This document shows positions 1 through 7,445 of a stretch of DNA of 64,000 bases, one piece after another. The notes under the pieces are model-generated. The model ran no database searches. It was given only the letters and a program-made list of their open reading frames with translations, and was not told where the DNA came from. The position numbers and the translations under genes are program-made. Position 1 is the first letter of the stretch, and each line of letters starts with the position of its first letter. Source of the stretch: an uncultured Pseudomonadales bacterium (lineage in GTDB: Bacteria > Pseudomonadota > Gammaproteobacteria > Pseudomonadales > Cellvibrionaceae); contig CANKXO010000001.1 of NCBI GenBank assembly GCA_947487765.1, positions 248,001 through 312,000 of the forward strand. Direction: 5' to 3'.

Positions 1-83
1 AAAGCTAATGATTTTTTCTATTTTGGTAGCAAGATACAGCTTGAGCAGATAATCAAGTTTTTCAGGGATAGGGTTGACAAGTT

Positions 84-485
84 GTGCCAATAGATCAGTC
101 AGTGTTTGATTCTTTATTTTTTATTTTAATGGTTATTACGATCACAGGTGTTTTATGGATGCCAATAACATGGTTGTTCTTAAGTATCTTTACACCTAAA
201 GCCTTATTGGATAAATATTTTAAAGAGCCTCACTTTACCGTAGTAGAAACTATTTTTATGGCGCAATTTCCTGGCTTTCTGATGCGTACAGCCATGTTTG
301 GCTGGGCTTTGTTTTTTCCTTCGTTAACCAAAAAAAGAAAAATTAAAGACCCCATAAAGTATATGCCTCGCTGGTATGCTGTTGCCTTAAAAATATTTAT
401 TATCGGGGTATCAGTGACAATGTTTATCTTTTTTTCCTTAATGGGCTTTTTATTACTAACGGAGCCAACAGAAACACTTTTGTAA
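84..485 (+). CDS. Small membrane protein, tandem copy 1 of 3
   Basis: A 133-residue protein of unknown function; I do not recognise the family. Hydrophobic segments lie near residues 11-36, 55-80 and 100-126. A basic stretch (TKKRKIKDP) and the motif PRWY sit before the last one, so an inner-membrane protein is likely. The start is GTG at 84. The other two copies open with MKITG and MQITG, so the first 20 residues differ while residues 27-105 are nearly invariant. It is the first of three same-strand paralogs about 110 bases apart. Its core DNA differs from copy 3 at only three positions over about 235 bases, which implies recent duplication or gene conversion. Confidence 0.75.
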   Translation: MPIDQSVFDSLFFILMVITITGVLWMPITWLFLSIFTPKALLDKYFKEPHFTVVETIFMAQFPGFLMRTAMFGWALFFPSLTKKRKIKDPIKYMPRWYAVALKIFIIGVSVTMFIFFSLMGFLLLTEPTETLL

Positions 486-591
486 TGTGATGAAATGCTT
501 TACAAATATTTCTGCCAGAGTTAATAATTATCTCTATTTCGGTTGAGGATATAACCTAATAAGAGAAGTCAAGGTTAAGGAATGATAAATT

Positions 592-984
592 ATGAAAATA
601 ACAGGGCATGAACTTTTTCTATTTTGGTTCTGGGTTATGTTTGCAGGGGTTTTATGGATGCCGATAACATGGTTGTTATTGAGCATTTTTACGCCTAAAG
701 CATTATTGGATAAGTACTTTAAAGAGCCGCATTTTACTGTGGTAGAAACCATTTTTATGGCGCAATTTCCCGGCTTTTTGATGAGAACGGCAATGTTTGG
801 TTGGGCGTTGTTTTTCCCTTCATTAACCAAAAAAAGAAAAATTAAAGACCCCATAAAGTATATGCCTCGCTGGTATGCTATAGCTTTAAAAACCTTTATT
901 GTGGGTGTGGCAATTACTATGTTTATCTTTTTTTCTATAATGGGATTTGTATTGTTAATGGATCCGCCAGAAGGTCCTCTGTAA
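592..984 (+). CDS. Small membrane protein, tandem copy 2 of 3
   Basis: A 130-residue paralog of the flanking genes, with the same three hydrophobic segments, the same KEPHFTVVETIFMAQFPGF core and the same basic loop before PRWY. It starts with ATG at 592. Its protein core matches copies 1 and 3 almost exactly, but its DNA carries many synonymous changes up to about position 829. From there a stretch of about 60 bases, from the TKKRK codons to PRWY, is identical in all three genes. Function is unknown. The strict core with variable ends suggests purifying selection or exchange between copies. Confidence 0.75.
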   Translation: MKITGHELFLFWFWVMFAGVLWMPITWLLLSIFTPKALLDKYFKEPHFTVVETIFMAQFPGFLMRTAMFGWALFFPSLTKKRKIKDPIKYMPRWYAIALKTFIVGVAITMFIFFSIMGFVLLMDPPEGPL

Positions 985-1092
985 GTCAATGGACCTTTTT
1001 AGTACAGTTTATTCTTTAGAAAAAACCTACGGTTTTGTTTAAAAAAGCTCTATGGATTTTGACTTGGTTAAATTGATTAGTGCGTACCAAAT

Positions 1093-1485
1093 ATGCAAAT
1101 AACCGGCGAACAATTAGCTACTGTATTTTTCATAGTTATGTTTGCAGGCGTTATCTGGATGCCAATAACATGGTTGTTCTTAAGTATCTTTACACCTAAA
1201 ACCTTATTGGAGAAATATTTTAAAGAGCCTCACTTTACCGTAGTAGAAACCATTTTTATGGCGCAATTTCCTGGCTTTCTGATGCGTACAGCCATGTTTG
1301 GCTGGGCTTTGTTTTTTCCTTCGTTAACCAAAAAAAGAAAAATTAAAGACCCCATAAAGTATATGCCTCGCTGGTATGCTGTTGCCTTAAAAGTATTTAT
1401 TGTCGGTGTAGCGCTTACGATGTTTCTTTTTTTCTCGTTAATGGGAATTTTATTTTTAATGGATGCTCCAGAAGCATCCTTATAA
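1093..1485 (+). CDS. Small membrane protein, tandem copy 3 of 3
   Basis: The third 130-residue paralog, starting with ATG at 1093. Topology and core motifs match copies 1 and 2. Positions 1161-1394 match positions 161-394 of copy 1 at a constant offset of 1000 bases with three substitutions, two of which change residues (Ala to Thr and Asp to Glu). No terminator is obvious after any copy, so the three may be cotranscribed. No function can be assigned from sequence. Confidence 0.75.
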   Translation: MQITGEQLATVFFIVMFAGVIWMPITWLFLSIFTPKTLLEKYFKEPHFTVVETIFMAQFPGFLMRTAMFGWALFFPSLTKKRKIKDPIKYMPRWYAVALKVFIVGVALTMFLFFSLMGILFLMDAPEASL

Positions 1486-1868
1486 AGCAATGACCAGTGA
1501 ATGAATTTGGTGACAAGGCCAATCCATGTGTTATTTAGTACGATAGAAATAGTACTCTATACTATCGTGTTAATGTGGTACGATAGCTTGTTTCATCTAT
1601 TCCACGATCATAGGTAAACAGTATACCTACCTATTGATATCGTTGATTTATCTATTTTCAACCCTGTCGCGTTTTCTCCCTACTAGAATAGGGGTCTCGA
1701 TAGTTCCCGAAACCTTGATGATCTGTTCGTCAAGTTCATGACATCTCTAACATACTTTTTTCACACTACGAAAATTAGAGGTGCTGCTTCGCCTGAAATT
1801 TATGGTTTGCCTTAAGTTGATGGCTATTTCAATGTGTTGGGAGCTATTGCTTTCGATTAAAGAGGTTT
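1486..1868. other. Intergenic region with ACGATAG repeats
   Basis: I see no gene in this stretch. It holds three copies of the 7-mer ACGATAG at 1540-1546 (+), 1562-1568 (-) and 1580-1586 (+). The first two could also form a stem with a 15-base loop. This may be the control region of the ATP-grasp gene at 1869. One more copy, on the minus strand, lies downstream of that gene at 3042-3048. Confidence 0.4.
1540..1586. promoter_or_regulatory. Cluster of three ACGATAG sites
   Basis: Two direct copies and one inverted copy of ACGATAG have centres 22 and 18 bases apart, close to two helical turns. This spacing suits a DNA-binding regulator, but no regulator is known for it and the call is inference. 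A hairpin is the alternative reading. Confidence 0.3.
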
Positions 1869-2894
1869 ATGATGAAAATAGAAATTATTACGGCACCCAA
1901 TGATGGGTTAAAAGAAACTGGCTTTGGCAACCTTCAATCCTGTGGTAGCGTATTAGAATCCATGATGGGCAAAGGCTACAATTTAAGATTAAGTGTTTGC
2001 AAAAATATTAATGATTTGTCTGAGGTTGTTAAGAGAAACCCTGATCTAGTAATTTTGGCGGTTAAGTATATTACAATCAAGAATAAAGCAGATATCTGGC
2101 TTTCTGATTTTTTCGACCATAATAATATCAACTATTCGGGGTCATCACGCAATGTATTAGAGTTTGACTCGAATAAAGTTCTTGCTAAAACATTCCTGCG
2201 AGATTTAGGTATTAATACCGCTGATTTTTTTACTGTGACACCAAGGCAATTTCGGTCTGAAAAAGAATTGCCAATGAAATTTCCTTTGTTTTTAAAACCA
2301 CTTAATGCCGCAAATGGTAATGGTATTGATGACTTGTCATTCGTAACTAACTTTTCAGATTTTGAGCATAAAGTATCCTCTTTGTACGAACAATTTAAGG
2401 CTCCCGTACTGGCTGAAGAGTATTTGGGTGGTCGGGAATTTACCGTTGCTATTGTCCAAAAACCAGATGGAGATCTAATTGTCTCTGCTATTGAGATAGT
2501 GCCAGTCGAGTCATCACGTGGGCTTAGAATTTTGGGTTCAAAGGCAAAAAAAGATGATTCAGAAATATTACTGAATATTGAAGAAGGTAAAATAAAGGAT
2601 CAAGTTAAACAATTGGCTACTGATGTTTTTGTTAATTTGGAAGTAAGGGATTTTGGCCGAGTCGATATAAAATTAAATAAAAATGGAAAATGTTTTTTTA
2701 TGGAAGCTAATTTAGTTCCTGGCATGACTCATGGATCAAGCTACTTTCCTAAAGCATGTGAAATAGACAATGGGGTGACATATGATGATGTGATTGAACA
2801 GATGTTAGATACGTGCTTGTGCCGATTGCCATTGGATATTATACCGGGCAGCCACCCTGAAAAAAATAAAGCCCCCATGCTGCTTTCAATTTAA
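1869..2894 (+). CDS. ATP-grasp ligase, D-Ala-D-Ala ligase-like
   Basis: A 341-residue protein with the ATP-grasp fold of the D-alanine-D-alanine ligase type, which makes an amide bond through an acyl-phosphate. Visible landmarks are the ATP-binding segment FPLFLKPLNAANGNG (K143), the adenine-loop acid pair E183/E184, and the Mg-binding region GRVDIK (D266) with MEANLVPGMTHGSSYF (E279, N281). The last motif matches the catalytic end of Ddl proteins. The N-terminal half lacks a clear Ddl signature, so the substrate is unknown; a peptide or amino-acid ligase is possible. ATG occurs at both 1869 and 1872 after AGAGG, so either may be the start. It stands alone, with no mur, fts or biosynthetic genes beside it. 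Confidence 0.75.
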   Translation: MMKIEIITAPNDGLKETGFGNLQSCGSVLESMMGKGYNLRLSVCKNINDLSEVVKRNPDLVILAVKYITIKNKADIWLSDFFDHNNINYSGSSRNVLEFDSNKVLAKTFLRDLGINTADFFTVTPRQFRSEKELPMKFPLFLKPLNAANGNGIDDLSFVTNFSDFEHKVSSLYEQFKAPVLAEEYLGGREFTVAIVQKPDGDLIVSAIEIVPVESSRGLRILGSKAKKDDSEILLNIEEGKIKDQVKQLATDVFVNLEVRDFGRVDIKLNKNGKCFFMEANLVPGMTHGSSYFPKACEIDNGVTYDDVIEQMLDTCLCRLPLDIIPGSHPEKNKAPMLLSI

Positions 2895-3205
2895 CTAAGC
2901 GGTATTGTTCGTTTGTCAGGGTAGGGTAGAAGTTTATTTTATTGTTGCCAAGATGATAAGCCTTGAGAAAAAATAGTGTGGATTAGACATGCTACCTCTG
3001 ATGTTTTTTGTGTTATTTTCTGGTTTTGATTTTTCATAATACTATCGTATGCATTGTTTGATGATTATTTTTTTCTTAGTCAAGCGTCTAGTTTAGAAGT
3101 AATCTCCATTTTAATTGACTTGCCCCTTGTTAATTACTCTTCCAACCCTCATAGTATAAAAAGTAGCAGGTAATTTTACTTGTTACTAACTAAAGGCAAC
3201 ATAGT
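2895..3205. other. Intergenic region before hflK
   Basis: No gene is seen. The stretch is AT-rich and contains one CTATCGT site (3042-3048) related to the cluster near 1540. An AT-rich segment around 3153-3161 could be a -10 element for hflK, but I see no convincing -35 partner. Confidence 0.3.
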
Positions 3206-4255
3206 ATGCCGTCCCAAAATAATGATGACTCTGAAGGTCCTTGGCGATCTCAGTCTCCTCCTGATCTTGAACTACTGATTAATCGCACAATACATTTCTT
3301 AAAAAGTCTGTTGCCTGGCAGTGGCTTTGGCGGGACCTTTATTTTTTTAATTCTAGTCGTCGTTGGGCTGAGCGTTTGGTCATCTTATTATACTGTGCCT
3401 AGTGATTCTGTGGCGGTTGTACAGCGCTTCGGAAAGCATCTAAAAGAAGTCCCTCCGGGGTTACATTTCAAATTGCCATTAGGTATTGATAAAGCAACGA
3501 TTGTTCCCGTCAAACGGCAGTTAAAACAAGAGTTTGGCTTTGCAACGGCAGGAGCGAAAGACCCTTATCAAGGGGCTCGTAATGGCGGGCGAGAAACGCA
3601 AATGGTTACCGGTGATCTCAACGCTGCTTTAGTAGAGTGGGTCGTTCAGTATCGTATCTCTGATCCTGTTAAATTTTTATTTGAAGTGCGCGAGCCGAGT
3701 GAAACGCTACGTTACGTCTCTGAATCTGTTATGCGAGAGGTAGTGGGTGATCGAACGGTGGACGAAGTAATTACTATTGGCCGGCAAGAAATTGAAGTGG
3801 AAGCGCTGGTAAAAATGCAGGAACTGTCGAGCAAATATGTGATGGGAATCAGTATTGATCAGGTGCAGTTAAAAAATATTAACCCTCCTACACCGGTGCA
3901 AGAGTCATTTAATGAAGTCAATCAGGCGCAGCAATCGAAAGAGAAGTTAATTAATGAGGCAAGGCGTGAATATAACAAGGTTATTCCGTTAGCGGAGGGC
4001 GAAAAAGATCAACGAATACGCGAGGCTGATGGTTATCGTCTTAAGCGTATCAACGAAGCTGAAGGTGATACTGCACGATTCAATGCGTTATTTACCGAAT
4101 ATCGTAAAGCACCTGAAGTGACACGGCGTCGCATCTATATCGAGACCATGCAAAATGTGATGCCGAGCATACAATCTAAAATTTTGGTCGATGATGAGAT
4201 GCGCGGGCTACTGCCGTTACTCAACCTTGATGTTCATAAAGGGAGTCGAGAATGA
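3206..4255 (+). CDS. hflK: HflK-type SPFH membrane protein
   Basis: A 349-residue SPFH/band-7 protein of the HflK family. HflK forms a complex with HflC that modulates the FtsH protease in the inner membrane. The N-terminus keeps an HflK-like SPPDLE motif (residues 17-22). One transmembrane helix is at about residues 43-61. The SPFH domain follows, then a charged helical region (about 235-320) with NEARREYN and EGEKDQRIREADGY. It overlaps hflC by four bases (ATGA), so the two are translationally coupled. The usual gammaproteobacterial neighbours hfq, hflX and purA are absent, so this may be a second HflKC pair rather than the canonical one. Confidence 0.88.
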   Translation: MPSQNNDDSEGPWRSQSPPDLELLINRTIHFLKSLLPGSGFGGTFIFLILVVVGLSVWSSYYTVPSDSVAVVQRFGKHLKEVPPGLHFKLPLGIDKATIVPVKRQLKQEFGFATAGAKDPYQGARNGGRETQMVTGDLNAALVEWVVQYRISDPVKFLFEVREPSETLRYVSESVMREVVGDRTVDEVITIGRQEIEVEALVKMQELSSKYVMGISIDQVQLKNINPPTPVQESFNEVNQAQQSKEKLINEARREYNKVIPLAEGEKDQRIREADGYRLKRINEAEGDTARFNALFTEYRKAPEVTRRRIYIETMQNVMPSIQSKILVDDEMRGLLPLLNLDVHKGSRE

Positions 4256-5250
4256 ATACTGTTAAGCAATTTGTCTTATTGTTGATGTTGATTGTGGGTG
4301 TATTTGTCGTTGGCAGTTCTATTTACACTGTGGATGAAGTTGAGCAGGTCATTATTACACAATTTGGTAAGCCGGTAGGTGAACCTGTCGTTGAGGCGGG
4401 GCTCAAATTTAAAGTCCCTTTTATTCAAGAAGTTAATCCCATTGATAAGCGAGTTCTTGAATGGGATGGGGCGCCTTCGGATATGCCGACCAAAGACAAA
4501 CTGTATATTTCGGTCGATTTGTTTGCTCGCTGGCGAATTGTCGATCCCTTGCAATATTTTTTGCGCTTACGAGATGAGCGGAGTGCGCAGTCGAGACTGG
4601 ATGATATTCTCGGTAGTGAAACCCGCAATGCTGTCGCTAAACACGAGTTGATTGAAATTATTCGTACTACAAAAGACCGTGTGCCACTCATTGATACCGT
4701 TTTAGGCGGTGCTGTTTCGTCTTCTACTGAACAGGGTATCAATATGGGTGCGTTGGTACCGATTGAAAAAGGGCGTAAATTAGTTGAGCAAGAAATATTT
4801 ACTGCTGCTGCTGAAAAAGTGGGAGTGTTTGGTATCGAATTATTAGATATCCGTTTTAAGCGTATTAACTATAACGAAAGTGTACGCCCCAAAATTTATG
4901 ATCGGATGATTAGTGAGCGCCGGCAAATTGCTGAACGCTTTCTTTCTGAAGGTAATGGTGAAGCCGCTAGAATTCGTGGCAATCGGGTGCGTGATTTAAA
5001 TAAAATTCAATCTGAAGCTTATCGAAAAGTCGAAGAAATTCGTGGTTTGGCCGATGCTAAAGCTACAGAAATTTATGCCCGCGCCTATAACCAAAGCCTT
5101 CAATCTGTAGAGTTTTATGAATTCACGCGCACCATGGCTTCGTATCCCGCCATTATTGGGGAGAGAACAACTATTGTATTGTCTACTGATAGTGATTTAT
5201 TTAAATTTCTAAAGGGCATGACATCTACCGTAGACATCATTACTCGATAG
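4252..5250 (+). CDS. hflC: HflC-type SPFH membrane protein
   Basis: A 332-residue partner of HflK, with an N-terminal membrane anchor (about residues 7-27) and an SPFH domain opening with VDEVEQVIITQFGKPVG. A helical tail with ISERRQIAERFLSEG and EAARIRGNR is typical of HflC. Length is close to E. coli HflC. The ATG at 4252 overlaps the hflK stop, which supports a two-gene operon. The FtsH-modulator role is inferred from family membership; the locus itself gives no further hint. Confidence 0.88.
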   Translation: MNTVKQFVLLLMLIVGVFVVGSSIYTVDEVEQVIITQFGKPVGEPVVEAGLKFKVPFIQEVNPIDKRVLEWDGAPSDMPTKDKLYISVDLFARWRIVDPLQYFLRLRDERSAQSRLDDILGSETRNAVAKHELIEIIRTTKDRVPLIDTVLGGAVSSSTEQGINMGALVPIEKGRKLVEQEIFTAAAEKVGVFGIELLDIRFKRINYNESVRPKIYDRMISERRQIAERFLSEGNGEAARIRGNRVRDLNKIQSEAYRKVEEIRGLADAKATEIYARAYNQSLQSVEFYEFTRTMASYPAIIGERTTIVLSTDSDLFKFLKGMTSTVDIITR

Positions 5251-5320
5251 TCAGCTCAAAGAAAAAGCAGTGTTTGGACCAAACAGATTTGTTAATAATC
5301 AATCATCGGAGTAAACAGTT

Positions 5321-5443
5321 ATGTCTAAAGAAAAAAAAGGCAACAAAGAAAATAAGAAAAAACCGATCATGACGCAAAAAGAGAAAAAGCAAGCAAAGAA
5401 AGCCAAAAAAGATTCTACTAGCGGGACTTTCAGTTCAATCTAA
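5321..5443 (+). CDS. Small lysine-rich basic protein, 40 aa
   Basis: This short gene starts with ATG at 5321, nine bases after GGAG (5308-5311), and ends with TAA at 5441-5443. The protein begins MSKEKKGNKENKKK and is about 40% lysine through residue 30, ending GTFSSI. Similar tiny Lys-rich proteins occur in gammaproteobacteria, but I know of no function. The charge would suit binding to RNA or another polyanion, which is inference. It lies 70 bases after hflC on the same strand and may share its transcript. Confidence 0.6.
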   Translation: MSKEKKGNKENKKKPIMTQKEKKQAKKAKKDSTSGTFSSI

Positions 5444-5527
5444 AAGTTTGTCTAAATAAAGATGGTTGGCTGTCGCCGCCAGCATATAAATGAGATGGTA
5501 ACCATGCCAATATAGTAGGAGTTTATT

Positions 5528-5731
5528 ATGAATATGACGGACAAAGAGCTGATGACAACCTATGGTATCACTTGCGAGAAAAATTATGTATATCGATATA
5601 AAGAACATAAATATAGCAAGCTTAATGATGCTGTGAATTATGCCAGGTCGGATGGTAACGATACTCAAGTAAGCCATTCATCAGAACCTAACAAAATATC
5701 AACAAATAAAGATTGTATGGAAAAAGAATAA
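5528..5731 (+). CDS. Small conserved-looking protein, 67 aa
   Basis: The product begins MNMTDKELMTTYGITCEKNY, followed by KEHKYSKLNDAVNYAR. The start ATG at 5528 is preceded by AGGAG at 5516-5520, a good ribosome binding site. The first 45 residues look like a small soluble domain of a type I recall as widespread in marine gammaproteobacteria; the tail is polar and low in complexity. No function is known to me. It follows the 40-residue basic gene on the same strand. Confidence 0.6.
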   Translation: MNMTDKELMTTYGITCEKNYVYRYKEHKYSKLNDAVNYARSDGNDTQVSHSSEPNKISTNKDCMEKE

Positions 5732-5952
5732 TATTCATAAAGAATCGGTCTGTAGATGCAGATTCGTTTCTTAGGACGCAGCTTATCTTTTTTACTTAAT
5801 AGAATACTGTTGCATACACACTAATTATTTATGCAGTGAGATATTAAGGAGTCAAGCAATACCCATAGAGGTGTTGTAATTGAAGTCGTTACGAACAGTT
5901 GTTCAACATGGCTTTATTATCACTGGAGTAGGCGAGCATCGCCATCGGATAA

Positions 5953-6840
5953 TTGTCAATGATTAAGCACTTAACGCTCAAAAAACGACGGCTCAAGCTC
6001 TGTGAAAATTTACCTTTCGAGCGGGCTATTTTAACTCACGGTGGTGCCAGCTCGAACCCTGATCACGCTGATGGATCGTTGTCAGCTGCGCAGGCTGGTA
6101 TGGTCTTAATGATCGAAGGGGAATCTGCTTTAGATGCTGTTGTTCATGCAGTCAGCTTACTAGAAGACGACCCTCGCTTTAATGCTGGAACTGGCTCTCA
6201 GCGTCGGGCTGATCGGCAAACGATTCAAATGGATGCATCATGTATGTCCAGTGATGGTCAGTTCGGTGCAGTTGCCTGTGTCGAGAATGTAAAAAACCCT
6301 ATTAAAATTGCTCACGGTGTATTACTGCATTCTGATCATATAATCGTAGCGGGTGATGGCGCACGAATTTTTGCACAAGCGCATAATATTGCTACTGATT
6401 CTTTGAATACTACTGTCGCAAACAATGACCAATATAGCGCTGATCTATCTGACAAAACGCCCTCTTGCGATACGGTGGGTGCGATTGCCTTTGATGGAGC
6501 GATGTTTGCGACGGCGCTAAGTTCTGGCGGTTTGGCTAATGCTGACATTGGTCGTGTCGGTGATGTGCCGCTGCCGGGTTGCGGACTTCATTGTGGGCCG
6601 TTGGGAACGATTGCCTGTACCGGTGATGGTGAATTCATCGCCTTAAAAATATTGGCAAGAGAAGCTTATGGTTGGTTAGAGCAGGGTATGAGCCCTCAAG
6701 ATATTGTAAAAAAAGCGCTGAAGCTATTCGATAACTCTGTCGATATCGGGCTGATTGTTCTAACAAAAAATGGGTTCGCTTCAAGTTCCCGTAACGGTAT
6801 GGCATGGTCGCAGCTAACAACACTGTCTGGTGGTAGCTGA
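5953..6840 (+). CDS. Isoaspartyl peptidase / L-asparaginase, Ntn-hydrolase
   Basis: A 295-residue member of the threonine-type N-terminal nucleophile hydrolases (IaaA/plant-type asparaginase). These self-cleave and hydrolyse isoaspartyl dipeptides or asparagine. Key features are LTHGGASSNP near the N-terminus, RFNAGTGS (residues 75-82), SCDTVGAIAFD with the presumed autoprocessing nucleophile T174, and GGLANADIGRVGDVPLPGCG in the beta subunit. The last segment contains the substrate-binding Arg and the G-x-G pattern of the family. The annotated start is TTG at 5953; an ATG two codons later (5959) is equally possible. Neither has a strong ribosome binding site. No signal peptide is seen, so it is probably cytoplasmic. 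Confidence 0.85.
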   Translation: MSMIKHLTLKKRRLKLCENLPFERAILTHGGASSNPDHADGSLSAAQAGMVLMIEGESALDAVVHAVSLLEDDPRFNAGTGSQRRADRQTIQMDASCMSSDGQFGAVACVENVKNPIKIAHGVLLHSDHIIVAGDGARIFAQAHNIATDSLNTTVANNDQYSADLSDKTPSCDTVGAIAFDGAMFATALSSGGLANADIGRVGDVPLPGCGLHCGPLGTIACTGDGEFIALKILAREAYGWLEQGMSPQDIVKKALKLFDNSVDIGLIVLTKNGFASSSRNGMAWSQLTTLSGGS

Positions 6841-6844
6841 TTTC

Positions 6845-7031
6845 TTATTTGCAATTAATGGTAATGAAGACCGAGCGCATTATACAGGGAGTATCAAAGC
6901 TATCTAATTCATCTGTGACTTCGCAATAAAAACCTTTTGGTTTATGTCCTCCAAATTCTCCATACTCATCTTTGATTCTCTTATTGGAAACCCAAATTTG
7001 ATAATCACTGCCTTGATCTTCGACAAAATCC
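6845..7031 (-). pseudogene. Truncated DUF6795-type gene remnant
   Basis: The minus strand encodes an open frame ending at TAA (6845-6847). It reads YQIWVSNKRIKDEYGEFGG, then KPKGFYCEVTDELDSFD. The intact gene at 15298 has YQIWASSKRIKDEHGEFGG and KPKNFYCEITDELDRFD. Just upstream of the matching part the frame meets a stop and there is no start codon. The DNA then continues (7029-7100) as a match to the region upstream of the intact gene (about 15900-15966). It is therefore an internally deleted paralog that lost its start and N-terminal domain. Confidence 0.8.
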
Positions 7032-7034
7032 TTT

Positions 7035-7135
7035 TACTCGATTTATTTTATGCGTCAGGCTGCATTATATTTTGTTGGTTTGTGTGTTAACACACTAGCC
7101 AATAATCAAATTTTTGTACTCGTTTATTGGATGCG
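7035..7135. repeat. TACTCG-TTATT-ATGCG direct repeat
   Basis: Two imperfect copies lie at 7035-7054 and 7117-7135, sharing TACTCG, TTATT and ATGCG. A third, more diverged copy is at 15907-15928 upstream of the intact DUF6795 gene. They appear to belong to the upstream DNA of this gene family; a role is unknown. Confidence 0.4.
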
Positions 7136-7445
7136 AAATTGTTGAACAAATGGAGGGCTCTACTAATAGCTGATACATCTCATCATTGAGCTATGTAAGT
7201 TTGGTAGGTAAGGCTGCTGCCGTTGCTTACTTATGACGTGACCCCTCATGTTACTCTATAATCCGAATACGTATGTTTATTCTCGTAGTAACCCCTATAT
7301 TTTAGTGAATTCAGCTGGCTTAACGGCCATAAGGGCTTAATGCTGGCTCTGGATATTTAGGAGCGGCAGCTTTCCAAGCTTATAGCTTGACTACATTTTA
7401 TGGATGGGGTTGACTCCGTCTTTTACGAAACAAAAGAGGTATTAC

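Larger units (their letters stand above)
6841..7445. other. Intergenic region with pseudogene and repeats
   Basis: This 605-base stretch has no intact gene. It holds the 3' end of a gene like the one at 15298-15714 (6845-7031), fused to a segment resembling that gene's upstream DNA. A TACTCG-type repeat occurs at 7035-7054 and 7117-7135. From 7136 to 7430 I see nothing recognisable. Confidence 0.6.

Noticed and set aside
534-989. Long minus-strand frame across membrane gene copy 2
   Set aside because: It is antisense to a clearly coding gene, and a similar antisense frame appears in copy 3, as expected from shared sequence.
4276-4742. Overlapping frames in hflC
   Set aside because: These are shadows of the well-supported hflC gene.
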